Below are positions 1 to 9,152 of a DNA stretch of 64,000 bases, in pieces. Under the pieces are notes generated by a model. The model saw only the letters and a program-made list of their open reading frames with translations. It was not told where the DNA came from and made no database searches. A program made the position numbers and the translations under genes. How positions within the stretch are numbered: position 1 is the first letter of the stretch; every line of letters starts with the position of its first letter. This DNA comes from CALCTE01 sp045627885 (GTDB lineage: Bacteria; Bacillota; Clostridia; Oscillospirales; CAG-272), in NCBI GenBank assembly GCA_045627885.1, contig JAZQOM010000066.1, positions 8,716 to 72,715 of the forward strand, in the 5' to 3' direction.

Positions 1-2
1 GC

Positions 3-1061
3 AGGGATAAGCTCGAGGAAATTTACGCTTATCTGTTCGGCGCGGAGAGCGCCTATGTCCGTCACACCATAATATCGGGCACTCACGCTCTCGCACTCGG
101 ACTTTTCGGGCTGTTAAGACCGAACGATGTTATGCTTTCGATAACGGGCAAGCCCTACGACACTCTCAACAAGCTTGTCGGCGGCGGAAGCGAAAGCGGC
201 GACGGCACGCTTGCGGAATTCGGGATAAAATACAGGCAGACAGAGCTTATAAACGGCGAAAAAATAGACTACGCCGCACTTGAAAAGGTGCTCACTCCCG
301 ATGTAAAGCTTGTATATCTTCAGCGCTCAAAGGGCTATCTTGACCGCGTGACGCTCTCGTCCGAAGAGATAGGAGAGGCGGTAAAATTCGTAAAGGCACG
401 CTCAAGCGCTTATGTTGTTGTGGACAACTGCTACGGACTTTTTACGGAAGAAAAAGAGCCCACGCATTACGGCGCCGACCTTTGCATCGGCTCTCTTATA
501 AAGAACGCCGGCGGTGGCGTCGCAAGGACGGGCGGCTATATAGTCGGCACAAAAAGGGCGGTGGAGCTTGCCGCATACAGAGCTACGGCTCCGGGCATCG
601 GTGCGGAATGCGGCGCAAGCCTTGACGAAAACAAGTTTTTGTATAAGGGACTTTTTATGGCTCCGCACACGGTAGCTCAGGCGCTCAAAACAAGCGTATT
701 CGCGGCGGCTTTATTTGAAAAGCTCGGCTACGGAACGCTTCCCAAGGCAAGTGAGCCGAGGTACGATATAATTCAGATGATTCGCCTTTCTTCGTCGGAA
801 AAGCTCTGCGCGTTTTGCAGAGGGCTCCAGGCGGCATCGCCGATAGATTCGTTTGCAGAGCCCGTACCCGACGATATGGCGGGATATTCGGACAAGATAA
901 TCATGGCGGCGGGCGCATTCGTTATGGGCTCATCAATAGAGCTTTCCGCGGACGCTCCCCTGAAAGCGCCGTACAATGTATATATGCAGGGCGGTCTGAC
1001 TTATGAAAGCGGCAAGCTCGGCATCATGTCTGCGGCAAGCGCAGTTGAAGAAATAAAGTAA
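3..1061 (+). CDS. Methionine gamma-lyase family protein (PLP-dependent; 5' end outside window)
   Basis: A PLP-dependent fold-type I enzyme of the family annotated as methionine gamma-lyase or aluminium-resistance protein (YnbB-like), expected to act on sulfur amino acids in the cytoplasm. The reading frame is open from the first bases of the window, so the N-terminus lies upstream; the in-frame ATG at 132 is internal, because the preceding residues (AESAYVRHTIISGTHAL) are typical family sequence. The segment SLIKNAGGGVARTGGY carries the Lys expected to bind PLP. MetA follows 15 bp downstream, so both probably belong to one methionine operon. Substrate is inferred from family membership only; the cystathionine or methionine lyase reaction has not been settled for many members. 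Confidence 0.88.
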   Translation, partial: RDKLEEIYAYLFGAESAYVRHTIISGTHALALGLFGLLRPNDVMLSITGKPYDTLNKLVGGGSESGDGTLAEFGIKYRQTELINGEKIDYAALEKVLTPDVKLVYLQRSKGYLDRVTLSSEEIGEAVKFVKARSSAYVVVDNCYGLFTEEKEPTHYGADLCIGSLIKNAGGGVARTGGYIVGTKRAVELAAYRATAPGIGAECGASLDENKFLYKGLFMAPHTVAQALKTSVFAAALFEKLGYGTLPKASEPRYDIIQMIRLSSSEKLCAFCRGLQAASPIDSFAEPVPDDMAGYSDKIIMAAGAFVMGSSIELSADAPLKAPYNVYMQGGLTYESGKLGIMSAASAVEEIK

Positions 1062-1076
1062 AAGGACGGTAACGAT

Positions 1077-2000
1077 ATGCCGATAAAACTTCCCGAAGGT
1101 CTTCCGGCAATAGAAGCCCTCAAGCGCGAAAATGTGTTTACCATTACGCACACGAGAGCAAGTATGCAGGATATTCGACCTTTAAGAATAGCGATTCTCA
1201 ATTTAATGCCGAATAAAGTCGTCACGGAAACACAGCTTTGCCGTGCGCTTTCAAATACATCCCTGCAGGTCGAGCTGACGCTTCTGTATCCCTCAAGCCA
1301 CAAGTCGCTCCACACCTCGGACGAGTATATCGAACAGTTTTACCGTTCGACGCAGGATGTCGAAAACGAAAAATTCGACGGACTTATCATCACGGGCGCT
1401 CCCGTGGAAAGGCTCGACTTTTCCGAGGTCAACTATTGGGACGAGCTTTGCAGGCTCAACGAATGGAGCAAGACGAATGTTTGGTCTACAATGTATATCT
1501 GCTGGGCGGCGTTTGCCGGACTTTATATGAATTACGGAATTCCCAAAGTGCCGCTCGAAAAGAAGCTTTCCGGAGTATATGAGCATGAGCTTCTCGTATC
1601 GACGCACGAGCTTGTCAGAGGTTTTAACGACAGATTTCTGGTTCCTCATTCCCGCTGGTCGGAGTCATATCCCGAGGATATAGAAAAATGCCCCGACCTC
1701 GATATTCTCGCGCGTTCCGAAAAGGCGGGCATATATCTTGTCGCATCGAAGGACAATCGCAGATTTTATGTTATGGGGCATTCGGAGTACGACCACGACA
1801 CGCTTGATTTCGAATATCGCAGAGACAGCGCGAAAGACCCGTCAACGCCGATTCCCGAGAACTATTATCCCGACGACGACCCGACGAAAAGACCGCTCAA
1901 CAGATGGCGCTCGCACGCTAATCTGATGTTCTCGAACTGGCTCAACTACTTCGTATATCAGGAAACGCCGTACGACCTGCGCGAAATCGGTAAAAAATAA
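1077..2000 (+). CDS. metAA: Homoserine O-acetyltransferase (MetA/HTS family)
   Basis: Activates the hydroxyl of L-homoserine with an acyl-CoA, the first committed step to methionine, in the cytoplasm. The 307-residue length is normal. The catalytic Cys142 (YICWAAFAG), His235 and Glu237 (GHSEYD) are all present at the family positions. Residue 111 is Glu within TGAPVERLDF; in this family Glu111 is associated with acetyl-CoA use and Gly111 with succinyl-CoA use, so I predict an O-acetyltransferase. It starts 15 bp after the PLP enzyme with an AAAGGA ribosome binding site. rarA starts 11 bp downstream, so the three may be co-transcribed. Acyl donor is inference from one residue; family assignment is firm. 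Confidence 0.95.
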   Translation: MPIKLPEGLPAIEALKRENVFTITHTRASMQDIRPLRIAILNLMPNKVVTETQLCRALSNTSLQVELTLLYPSSHKSLHTSDEYIEQFYRSTQDVENEKFDGLIITGAPVERLDFSEVNYWDELCRLNEWSKTNVWSTMYICWAAFAGLYMNYGIPKVPLEKKLSGVYEHELLVSTHELVRGFNDRFLVPHSRWSESYPEDIEKCPDLDILARSEKAGIYLVASKDNRRFYVMGHSEYDHDTLDFEYRRDSAKDPSTPIPENYYPDDDPTKRPLNRWRSHANLMFSNWLNYFVYQETPYDLREIGKK

Positions 2001-2011
2001 AGGAGAATCAC

Positions 2012-3271
2012 ATGACCGACATCTCATCGCCTCTTGCCGACAGATTAAGGCCGCAGAGCTTTGACGATATTGCGGGACAGCAAAAGCTGTTCGGCAAGAA
2101 CGGCATCGTCCGCAGACTGTGTGAAAACGGCAAGTTTACCAATATGATATTCTACGGTCCGTCCGGAACGGGCAAGACGACGGCGGCAAACATAATAGCA
2201 AAGATGTCGGGAATGCCGCTTTATAAGCTCAACGCCACAACTGCATCGCTTGCCGATGTAAAAGAAGTGGTTTCGCAGACGGAGCAGATGTTTGCAAGCA
2301 AAGGACTTCTTTTATATCTCGACGAGATACAGTATTTTAACAAAAAGCAGCAGCAGAGCCTGCTCGAATACATTGAGGACGGCAGAATAACGCTTATCGC
2401 GTCAACGACGGAGAATCCGAGATTTTATGTATATGCGGCTCTGCTTTCGCGAAGTAATATTTTTGAATTTAAGCCCGTATGCAAGGATGATATCATTCCC
2501 GTTTTGAGGCGTGCGACGGATACTCTGAACGCCGAAACGGGAAGAAAAGTCACGGCGGGAGAGGGAGCGTTCGAGCATATTGCCGCGGTATGCGGCGGCG
2601 ATGTAAGGCGTTCTCTCAATATTCTCGAAAGCGCATACACCGCCGAAGCAAGCGATGTTCTCACAAAGGAAACGGTGGAGGCTTTGTGCGAATGCGCATC
2701 GTCGAATTACGACAGAAACGGCGACGAGCACTATGACCTTTTGTCTGCCTTGCAGAAATCCATACGCGGCTCAGACCCCGACGCCGCGGTGTTCTATCTT
2801 GCGAGACTGCTTGATTCCGGCGACCTTTTGTCTCCGTGCCGCAGGCTTCTTGTTATTGCAAACGAGGATATAGGGCTTGCCCATTCGCAGGCGGCGGTTG
2901 TAACAAAAGCCTGCGTTGACAGTGCGCTTCAGCTCGGATTGCCGGAAGCGCAGATTCCGCTTGCTCACGCGACGGTGCTTCTTGCGACTTCGCCAAAGTC
3001 AAACAGCGCATATAAGGCACTGTTTGCGGCAAAGGCGGCGATAGAGGCGGGCAAGGGCAGAACATTTCCGCGCGCATTGCAGAATATGCACCTTGACGGC
3101 GAGGAAAGCGCGTCCAAAGGGCAGAATTACAAATATCCTCACGATTACCCGAATTCGTATGTTTCCCAGCAATATCTTCCCGACGACCTGAAAAACGAGA
3201 AGTTTTATCATTACGGCGCAAACAAGAATGAGATTGCGGCGAAGGAATATTGGGAGAAGATAAAAAAATAA
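2012..3271 (+). CDS. rarA: Replication-associated recombination protein A, AAA+ ATPase
   Basis: RarA/MgsA is a clamp-loader-like AAA+ ATPase that acts at stalled replication forks. The 419-residue protein has Walker A (GPSGTGKTT, near residue 50), Walker B (LLLYLDEIQYF, near residue 93), a sensor-1 ASTTENPRF segment, the arginine-finger SRS-type region (LLSRSNIFEF) and the C-terminal tetramerisation domain with RRLLVIANEDIGLA and the conserved late YKYPHDY motif. AAGGAG lies 8 bp before the ATG. It is the last gene before a palindromic 3' region and is convergent with mscL. Its stop codon lies within the 5' arm of a long inverted repeat. Confidence 0.95.
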   Translation: MTDISSPLADRLRPQSFDDIAGQQKLFGKNGIVRRLCENGKFTNMIFYGPSGTGKTTAANIIAKMSGMPLYKLNATTASLADVKEVVSQTEQMFASKGLLLYLDEIQYFNKKQQQSLLEYIEDGRITLIASTTENPRFYVYAALLSRSNIFEFKPVCKDDIIPVLRRATDTLNAETGRKVTAGEGAFEHIAAVCGGDVRRSLNILESAYTAEASDVLTKETVEALCECASSNYDRNGDEHYDLLSALQKSIRGSDPDAAVFYLARLLDSGDLLSPCRRLLVIANEDIGLAHSQAAVVTKACVDSALQLGLPEAQIPLAHATVLLATSPKSNSAYKALFAAKAAIEAGKGRTFPRALQNMHLDGEESASKGQNYKYPHDYPNSYVSQQYLPDDLKNEKFYHYGANKNEIAAKEYWEKIKK

Positions 3272-3421
3272 GCCGTTGATTACACCAACAGCCACGCCGC
3301 AAGATAAAATTCGAACTGCTTTGCTGTCTTCGTCGTGCTACGCTCGGACTTACAGACAAGTAAGCCTCTCGCTTGTGCGGGCGTTCTTTCGCGCTCTGCG
3401 GCGTTCTGATGCGGCTTATTT
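3266..3421. repeat. Long inverted repeat enclosing GC-rich palindromic sequence
   Basis: A 10-bp arm at 3266-3275 (AAATAAGCCG), which overlaps the rarA stop, is complementary to 3412-3421. The ~135 bp between them contains further short GC-rich complementary stretches and no supported gene. A similar but shorter layout occurs after folT at 18043-18115, also ending in a TTCTRATGCGGCTT-type motif. It may be a 3' palindromic element family; this is inference from two copies. Confidence 0.45.
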
Positions 3422-3448
3422 CCCGTTATCGGTTTTTTCGACAAACAA

Positions 3449-3486
3449 AAATCAGGCAGTTTTGCTTTTGCAAAACTGCCTGATTT
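3449..3486. terminator. Bidirectional terminator between rarA and mscL
   Basis: A perfect 17-bp stem (3449-3465 with 3470-3486) with a TTTT loop and A/T-rich flanks on both sides lies between convergent genes, so it can end transcription from both strands. Confidence 0.85.
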
Positions 3487-3498
3487 GATTTTTACGCT

Positions 3499-3972
3499 TT
3501 ATTTTCTTTCTTTGAGCAGGTCTCTTATCTCGGTAAGGAGAACTTCTTCGTTTGACGGAGCGGGAGCGGCTTCTTCAGCTACAGCTTCCTCTTCCTTCTT
3601 CTTTTTGAGCGACTCGGCTTTTTCTTTTGCCTTTGTAAATACTCTTATCACGATGAAAATGCAGAGCGCAATCAGAAGAAAATCAACTATCGTCTGTATG
3701 AGATTACCGTAGTTTACGGCAACCTCTGCGACTGCGGGAGTAATTTCTGCGCCGGCTTCGTCCAAAACGGCGGCCTTTGCCGGAGTGAGTACCCATTTCC
3801 ACGCGGAGACATCAAGACCGCCGACGAGCTTGCCGATAAGCGGCATTATGATATCATTTACAAGCGATGTCGTGATTTTTCCGAATGCGCCGCCGACAAC
3901 TACGCCGACTGCCATATCGAGAACATTTCCTTTGTTGATGAACGCTTTGAAATCTTCGATAAACTTCTTCAT
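3499..3972 (-). CDS. mscL: Large-conductance mechanosensitive channel
   Basis: MscL opens under membrane tension to release solutes during hypo-osmotic shock. The 157-residue protein has the amphipathic N-terminus (MKKFIEDFKAFINKGN), TM1 with the Gly-rich gate (LDMAVGVVVGGAFGKI), the conserved IIMPLIG segment, a periplasmic loop, TM2 (TIVDFLLIALCIFIVIRV) and a charged Lys/Glu-rich C-terminal helix bundle ending LLTEIRDLL. It is downstream of glyQS on the same strand, 32 bp away, and convergent with rarA. The C-terminal charged stretch is somewhat longer than in E. coli but typical of Clostridia. Confidence 0.96.
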   Translation of the reverse strand: MKKFIEDFKAFINKGNVLDMAVGVVVGGAFGKITTSLVNDIIMPLIGKLVGGLDVSAWKWVLTPAKAAVLDEAGAEITPAVAEVAVNYGNLIQTIVDFLLIALCIFIVIRVFTKAKEKAESLKKKKEEEAVAEEAAPAPSNEEVLLTEIRDLLKERK

Positions 3973-4004
3973 TTTTTCCTATTCCTCTCTGAAAAATTAT
4001 TTAA

Positions 4005-5408
4005 TTAAAATTCAAGCTCTTTGTCAAGGAATGTGCACAGCTCGGATATGGGCATACGAACCTGCTCCATGCTGTCGCGATATCTTACGGTAACACAGTT
4101 GTCTTCAAGGCTGTCGAAGTCGTAGGTGACGCAGAACGGAGTTCCGATTTCGTCCTCTCTGCGGTATCTCTTGCCTATCGAGCCGGAGTCGTCAAAGTCG
4201 CACATATACTTCTTTGAGAGCATATCGAACACTTCGCTCGCCTTTTCCGAGAGCTTCTTGGAAAGCGGCAGAACGGCGCACTTTATGGGCGCAAGCGCCG
4301 GATGCAGATGCATTACAACTCTCGTGTCGTTCTTCTCCGCATCGACAATTTCCTCGTCGTAGGCGTCGCACAGAACAGCGAGAACGCTTCTCTCAACGCC
4401 GAGTGACGGCTCGACTACATAGGGAATGTAGTGCTCGTTCTTCTCCTGGTCGAAGTATGTCAAATCCTGTCTTGATTCGTTCTGATGCTGTGTTAAGTCG
4501 TAGTCCGTTCTGTCGGCAACGCCCCAGAGCTCGCCCCAGCCGAACGGGAACAGGAATTCAAAGTCGGTTGTTGCCTTGGAGTAGAAGCAGAGCTCCTCGG
4601 GGTCGTGGTCTCTTAAGCGGATGTTTTCGTCCTTAAGACCTATCGAGAGCAGCCAGTTGTGGCAGAAGCTTCTCCAATAATTGGACCATTCGAGGTCGGT
4701 GCCGGGCTCGCAGAAGAATTCGAGCTCCATCTGTTCAAATTCGCGCACGCGGAAAATGAAGTTTCCGGGTGTTATCTCGTTTCTGAACGATTTTCCTATC
4801 TGTCCGATACCGAAGGGGAGCTTTCTTCTCGTGGTACGCTGAACATTGACGAAGTTCGTAAAGATGCCCTGCGCCGTTTCGGGGCGGAGATAAACCGTGT
4901 TCTTTGCGTCCTCGGTAACGCCCTGAAATGTTTTGAACATAAGGTTAAACTGTCTTATATCCGTGAAATTGTGCTTCTTGCAGGAGGGGCAGGGAATGTT
5001 GTTGGATTCGATAAACTCCTTCATTTCAGCCTGCGAAAAGGCATCTATCGGCTTTTCGAGAGTGATTCCGCTTTCTGCGGCGTAGTCCTCGATAATTTTG
5101 TCGGCGCGGAAGCGCTCGTGACATTCGCGGCAGTCCATGAGCGGGTCGGAAAAGCCCTTGAGGTGACCGCTTGCCACCCAGGTCTGCGGATTCATCAAAA
5201 TTGCGGCGTCAAGTCCGACATTGTACTTGTTCTCCTGAACGAACTTTTTCCACCATGCGCGTTTTACATTGTTCTTGAGCTCTACGCCCAAAGGGCCGTA
5301 GTCCCAGGTGTTTGCGAGTCCGCCGTATATTTCGGAGCCGGGGAATATAAATCCTCTGTTTTTGCAGAGCGCGACGATTTTGTCCATCGTCTTTTCGGTA
5401 TTGTTCAT
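4005..5408 (-). CDS. glyQS: Glycyl-tRNA synthetase, single-chain (alpha2) type
   Basis: Class II aminoacyl-tRNA synthetase charging tRNA-Gly. At 467 residues it is the short homodimeric form rather than the alpha2beta2 enzyme. The N-terminus ([23 protein letters not shown]-like WDYGPLG) and the motif 2 region ([13 protein letters not shown]) are characteristic, and a zinc-knuckle-like CRECHERF with CPSCKKH lies in the insertion domain. The C-terminal anticodon-binding domain includes [11 protein letters not shown]. The AAAGGAG site overlapping the upstream stop codon supports the start MNNTEK. There is no T-box-like leader: the gene sits 12 bp after the phosphoribosyltransferase and is probably read from the alaS promoter. 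Confidence 0.96.
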   Translation of the reverse strand: MNNTEKTMDKIVALCKNRGFIFPGSEIYGGLANTWDYGPLGVELKNNVKRAWWKKFVQENKYNVGLDAAILMNPQTWVASGHLKGFSDPLMDCRECHERFRADKIIEDYAAESGITLEKPIDAFSQAEMKEFIESNNIPCPSCKKHNFTDIRQFNLMFKTFQGVTEDAKNTVYLRPETAQGIFTNFVNVQRTTRRKLPFGIGQIGKSFRNEITPGNFIFRVREFEQMELEFFCEPGTDLEWSNYWRSFCHNWLLSIGLKDENIRLRDHDPEELCFYSKATTDFEFLFPFGWGELWGVADRTDYDLTQHQNESRQDLTYFDQEKNEHYIPYVVEPSLGVERSVLAVLCDAYDEEIVDAEKNDTRVVMHLHPALAPIKCAVLPLSKKLSEKASEVFDMLSKKYMCDFDDSGSIGKRYRREDEIGTPFCVTYDFDSLEDNCVTVRYRDSMEQVRMPISELCTFLDKELEF

Positions 5409-5420
5409 TGTAACTCTCCT

Positions 5421-5960
5421 TTAGTTGAAGAAAATCGGAAGCTGTCCGAGATTTATTATATCTTTTCTTTCCTGCGCGTCGCCCTCGACGAGTATTGCCA
5501 TTCTGCCGACGATGTTGCCGCCGACCGCATTTACAAGCGTTTCGAGTGCGTTGAGGCTTTCGCCCGTGGAAATTACATCATCGACTATGACAACTCTCTT
5601 GCCCTTCATCGCTTCGGCATCCTTTTTGTCGATGTAAAGCGTCTGCGTTGTCGGCGTGGTTATCGAATTGACCTTTACCGCAACGGGGTCTTTCATATAC
5701 ACCTTAAGAGCCTTTCTTGCAAGAAGATAGGTCTCGTTCATCTGGCGTGCCATCTCGTAGGCAAGCGGAATACCCTTGCTCTCTGCGGTGATGATGATAT
5801 CGTGCTCGGGAATCTTTTTTACAAGCTCCTTTGCGCAGGCGACCGTAAGCTCGACATCGCCGAAGATTACGAAAGCGCCTATCGAAAGCTTGTCATTGAG
5901 CTTGCATATCGGCAGGTTTCTTTTTAAGCCTGCAATTTCCATTGTGTAAAATTCGTCCAT
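5421..5960 (-). CDS. Purine phosphoribosyltransferase, adenine phosphoribosyltransferase-like
   Basis: Type I phosphoribosyltransferase fold of 179 residues, expected to salvage a purine base with PRPP. The PRPP-binding motif VVIVDDVISTGES lies near residue 120, and the upstream segment IIITAESKGIPLAYEMA corresponds to the APT pyrophosphate loop. Adenine is the most likely base from overall resemblance to Apt, although the protein differs from classic Apt in its N-terminal segment, so another purine (as in XPRT-like relatives) is possible. GGAGG lies 7 bp before ATG. Located between the HIT gene and glyQS in the alaS-led transcription unit. Confidence 0.8.
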   Translation of the reverse strand: MDEFYTMEIAGLKRNLPICKLNDKLSIGAFVIFGDVELTVACAKELVKKIPEHDIIITAESKGIPLAYEMARQMNETYLLARKALKVYMKDPVAVKVNSITTPTTQTLYIDKKDAEAMKGKRVVIVDDVISTGESLNALETLVNAVGGNIVGRMAILVEGDAQERKDIINLGQLPIFFN

Positions 5961-5973
5961 TTTATTTCCTCCG

Positions 5974-6312
5974 TTAAGCCATTTTTTCGGAGAGCTTTGT
6001 TCCTCCGAGCAGGTGAAAATGTATGTGCTTTACGCTTTGACAACCGTCTTCGCCGCAGTTGGTGATAACGCGATATCCGTTTGAAAGCCCGCATTTTTTC
6101 GCAATTTCGGGAATTTTCTCGAAAATGTATGCGATGCTTGCACTGTTTTGCTCATTTATCGCATCTGCGGAAGGAATATGCTCCTTCGGGATAATCACAA
6201 CATGAACGGGAGCCTGGGGCGCTATATCGTAAAACGCCTTGAGCTTTTCGTCCTCGTACACGGTTTTTGAGGGGATTTCTCCCGCGATTATTTTACAAAA
6301 AATGCAGTCCAT
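5974..6312 (-). CDS. HIT family nucleotide-binding hydrolase (HinT-like)
   Basis: Histidine triad protein of 112 residues, expected to hydrolyse purine nucleoside phosphoramidates or related adducts such as aminoacyl-adenylates. MDCIFCKIIAGEIPS at the N-terminus and the triad HIHFHLLGG at the C-terminus are diagnostic. The open frame extends 29 codons upstream, but the AAGGAGGG site 6 bp before MDCIF fixes the start at 6312. It starts 10 bp after alaS; HinT-type proteins can process aminoacyl-AMP, so the placement is suggestive but not proof of a link. Confidence 0.92.
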   Translation of the reverse strand: MDCIFCKIIAGEIPSKTVYEDEKLKAFYDIAPQAPVHVVIIPKEHIPSADAINEQNSASIAYIFEKIPEIAKKCGLSNGYRVITNCGEDGCQSVKHIHFHLLGGTKLSEKMA

Positions 6313-6322
6313 ATTGCCCTCC

Positions 6323-8947
6323 TTATTTTGCGAGAGCTTCGCGTACCGCCGCGAGAGCCTCGTCCGCTTTTTCGCAAATCTTGCCGCCCGCGGTTGCACT
6401 GTCGGGGCGTCCGCCGCCTCCGCCGCCGGCTATTGCGGCAATCTTCTTTACGATGTTGCCTGCCGATGCACCTGCCTTTACGGCATCGCTTCCGCAACCT
6501 GCGACAAATGTGAGCTTGCCGTCGGAAAGAACCGCGAATACGCAAACCGCATTCTTGTCGAGGTCTTTTATAAAGTCGCTGACCGTTCTTGCGTAATCTA
6601 CACTCGTATTCTCAAACTTCTTTACGGAGAGGTTGAACTGACCGAGCTTTTCAGCCGAAGCTACAAGCGATGCCGCGTCAGCCTTTGCGGCGTTCTTCGC
6701 GGATGCCTCTAACTTTGCCTTGAGCTCTTTTTCTTCGTCAAGCACGGCTTGAGCACGCTTTGCGATATCGGCGCGGCTCTGTGCCTTGAGAATTGCCGCG
6801 GTCTTTTCGATAAGCTCCTCGTCCCGCTTCATTATTGCAAGAACACCGCTGCCTGTCGTGCATTCGATTCTTCTCACGCCTGCCGCAACGGAGCTTTCGG
6901 AGATAATCTTGAAAAGTCCGAGCTTCGCAATCTCGTCGATATGAGTGCCGCCGCAGAGCTCCGTGGAAAAGTCTCCCATCTTGACCATGCGGACGACCTT
7001 GCCGTACTTTTCGCCAAACAGAGCCATCGCTCCGTTTTTCTTGGCGGTCTCGATATCAGTCTCGATTGTTTCGACGGCAGTGCCCGTCATTATTTCCTCG
7101 TTTACAAGCGCTTCAACCTTTGCAATCTCCTCTGCCGTCATGGGGGCAAAGTGCGAGAAGTCGAATCTGCCTCTTTCGGCATCGACATAGGAGCCCGCTT
7201 GCTCGACATGAGAGCCGAGAACCTTTCTCAAAGCCGCCTGCAAAAGATGCAGGGCGCTGTGATTTCTTCTTATCGCTTCGCGCTTCTTTGCGTCTATTTC
7301 AAGCGTGAGCTCGTCGCCGACCTTCAAAGAGCCGGAAGCGACGGAAACAATGTGAATATATACTCCGTCAGTCTTTTTGGTGTCGTTTACCGCAAGCGTT
7401 ACGCTCTGCGAATAAGCGGAGCCGGTGTCGCCGACCTGACCGCCGCCCTCTCCGTAGAATACGGTCTTGTCGAATATAACGGAGCATTCGCCTTCGCTTA
7501 TTTCGTCAACCGTGCTGTCGTCGGAGATTATCGCAAGCACCTTTGCCTTGCAGGAATAGTCGGTGTAGCCGCAGAATTCCGTCTTTGCAAGTCCGGCAAG
7601 AGCGGTTTTTGATGCGTCGCTCCAGCCGCTTATGTTGGCTCTTGCCTTGCGGGCGCGCTCCTTCTGTTCTTTCATAAGCTCAGCAAAGGCGTCTTCGTCA
7701 ACGCTCATTCCGTTTTCTGCCGCTATCTCCTTTGTCAAGTCAACTGGGAAGCCGAATGTATCGTAGAGCTTGAACGCATCGGCGCCGGATATCGTTTTTT
7801 CTCCGTTTTCTTTTGCTTTTTCGGTCACACTTGCGAGAATTGCAAGTCCGGCATCTATTGTCGCGTCAAAGCGCTCTTCTTCAATCTGAATGACTTTTTT
7901 GATGTAATCCTGCTTTTCGGTAAGCTCGGGATATGCGCCCGCGTTGCAGCCGATGACGACATCGCAGAGCTTGCAGAGGAATTCGCCTTTTATTCCGAGA
8001 AGTCTGCCGTGGCGTGCCGCTCTGCGGAGGATTCTTCTCAAAACATAGCCTCTGCCCTCGTTTGAGGGAATAACGCCGTCGGAAATCATAAATGTTGCGC
8101 TTCTTATGTGGTCGGTGACAACTCTTATCGAGATATCGTTTTCGGCGTTGTCGCCGTATTGCTTGCCGGAATAACCGCACACGGTGTCAAGAATTTTCCT
8201 TACCGTGTCAACCTCAAACAGGTTGTCCACTCCCTGCATAACGCAGGCGAGTCTTTCAAGTCCCATACCGGTATCAATGTTCTTCTGAACAAGCTCGGTA
8301 TAGTTGCCCTTGCCGTCGTTGTTGAACTGCGAGAAGACATTGTTCCATATCTCCATAAATCTGTCGCAGTCACAGCCGGGGCCGCAGTTCGGACTTCCGC
8401 AGCCGTACTTTTCGCCTCTGTCAAAGTAAATCTCGGAGCAGGGGCCGCAGGGGCCGCTTCCGTGCTCCCAGAAGTTATCCTCTTTGCGGAGACGGGTAAT
8501 CTTTTCGGGCGCAAGCCCTATCTTTTTTGTCCATATATCAAAGGCTTCGTCATCTTTTTCGTATATTGACGGGAAAAGTCTTTCCGCGGGAATGCCGATG
8601 CACTCCGTTAAAAACTCCCAAGCCCAGGTTATGGCTTCTTCTTTGAAGTAATCTCCGAAGGAGAAGTTGCCGAGCATTTCAAAATATGTTCCGTGACGCG
8701 CCGTGTGTCCCACTCTCTCAAGGTCGGGAGTGCGGATGCACTTCTGGCAGGTGGTCACGCGGTGGCGCGGAGGCTCTTCCTCGCCGGTGAAAAATTTTTT
8801 CATCGGAGCCATTCCGGAGTTGATTAAGAGTAAAGATTTGTCGTTCTGCGGTATGAGCGAAAAGCTCTTTAAGCGAAGGTGTCCCTTGCTCTCGAAAAAC
8901 GAAAGATACTTTTCTCTCAGTTCGTTAAGTCCTGTCCATTCCATCAT
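6323..8947 (-). CDS. alaS: Alanyl-tRNA synthetase
   Basis: Class II synthetase charging tRNA-Ala and editing mischarged Ser/Gly. The 874-residue protein contains the N-terminal catalytic core (LRLKSFSLIPQNDKSLLLIN, RHGTYFEMLGNFSFGDYFK), the tRNA-recognition domain, the editing domain with the HSALHLLQAALR zinc motif and CGGTHIDEI, and the C-terminal Gly-rich C-Ala segment (AGGGGGGRPDSATAGG). An AGAGGT site precedes tandem ATGs at 8947 and 8944; I took the first. It is the first gene of a minus-strand unit with HIT, apt-like, glyQS and probably mscL, expressed from a promoter about 40-65 bp upstream. No T-box leader fits in that short space. Confidence 0.97.
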   Translation of the reverse strand: MMEWTGLNELREKYLSFFESKGHLRLKSFSLIPQNDKSLLLINSGMAPMKKFFTGEEEPPRHRVTTCQKCIRTPDLERVGHTARHGTYFEMLGNFSFGDYFKEEAITWAWEFLTECIGIPAERLFPSIYEKDDEAFDIWTKKIGLAPEKITRLRKEDNFWEHGSGPCGPCSEIYFDRGEKYGCGSPNCGPGCDCDRFMEIWNNVFSQFNNDGKGNYTELVQKNIDTGMGLERLACVMQGVDNLFEVDTVRKILDTVCGYSGKQYGDNAENDISIRVVTDHIRSATFMISDGVIPSNEGRGYVLRRILRRAARHGRLLGIKGEFLCKLCDVVIGCNAGAYPELTEKQDYIKKVIQIEEERFDATIDAGLAILASVTEKAKENGEKTISGADAFKLYDTFGFPVDLTKEIAAENGMSVDEDAFAELMKEQKERARKARANISGWSDASKTALAGLAKTEFCGYTDYSCKAKVLAIISDDSTVDEISEGECSVIFDKTVFYGEGGGQVGDTGSAYSQSVTLAVNDTKKTDGVYIHIVSVASGSLKVGDELTLEIDAKKREAIRRNHSALHLLQAALRKVLGSHVEQAGSYVDAERGRFDFSHFAPMTAEEIAKVEALVNEEIMTGTAVETIETDIETAKKNGAMALFGEKYGKVVRMVKMGDFSTELCGGTHIDEIAKLGLFKIISESSVAAGVRRIECTTGSGVLAIMKRDEELIEKTAAILKAQSRADIAKRAQAVLDEEKELKAKLEASAKNAAKADAASLVASAEKLGQFNLSVKKFENTSVDYARTVSDFIKDLDKNAVCVFAVLSDGKLTFVAGCGSDAVKAGASAGNIVKKIAAIAGGGGGGRPDSATAGGKICEKADEALAAVREALAK

Positions 8948-8985
8948 ATTTACCTCTTGTGGAAATATTTCTTTTCAATTTAATA

Positions 8986-9014
8986 ATTGTATCACAGAAA
9001 ACGCCGCGTGTAAA
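8986..9014 (-). promoter_or_regulatory. Sigma-70-type promoter for alaS
   Basis: On the minus strand TTTACA (9014-9009) is separated by 17 bp from TACAAT (8991-8986), placing the start about 35 nt before the alaS ATG. Confidence 0.7.
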
Positions 9015-9088
9015 TACTTTTTTGGCATCGTTACAATAAAAAGAGGTAGTTTTGTTAACATATACATACTGTTTTTACATCTGTCCCC

Positions 9089-9117
9089 TTGATTTTTTTG
9101 AGCTTATACGGTATAAT
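9089..9117 (+). promoter_or_regulatory. Sigma-70-type promoter for the 9.1-11.9 kb operon
   Basis: TTGATT (9089-9094), a 17-bp spacer and a perfect TATAAT (9112-9117) lie 36 bp before the lipoprotein start codon. Confidence 0.8.
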
Positions 9118-9152
9118 AAACTGAATAATGATATATAAATGAGGCATAGCTT

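Noticed and set aside
4659..5927. 422-residue plus-strand ORF
   Set aside because: Lies antisense to glyQS and the phosphoribosyltransferase, both clearly coding; no ribosome binding site or motif.
8948..9014. T-box leader for alaS
   Set aside because: Only about 35 nt separate the predicted start point from the ATG; no room for a T-box.
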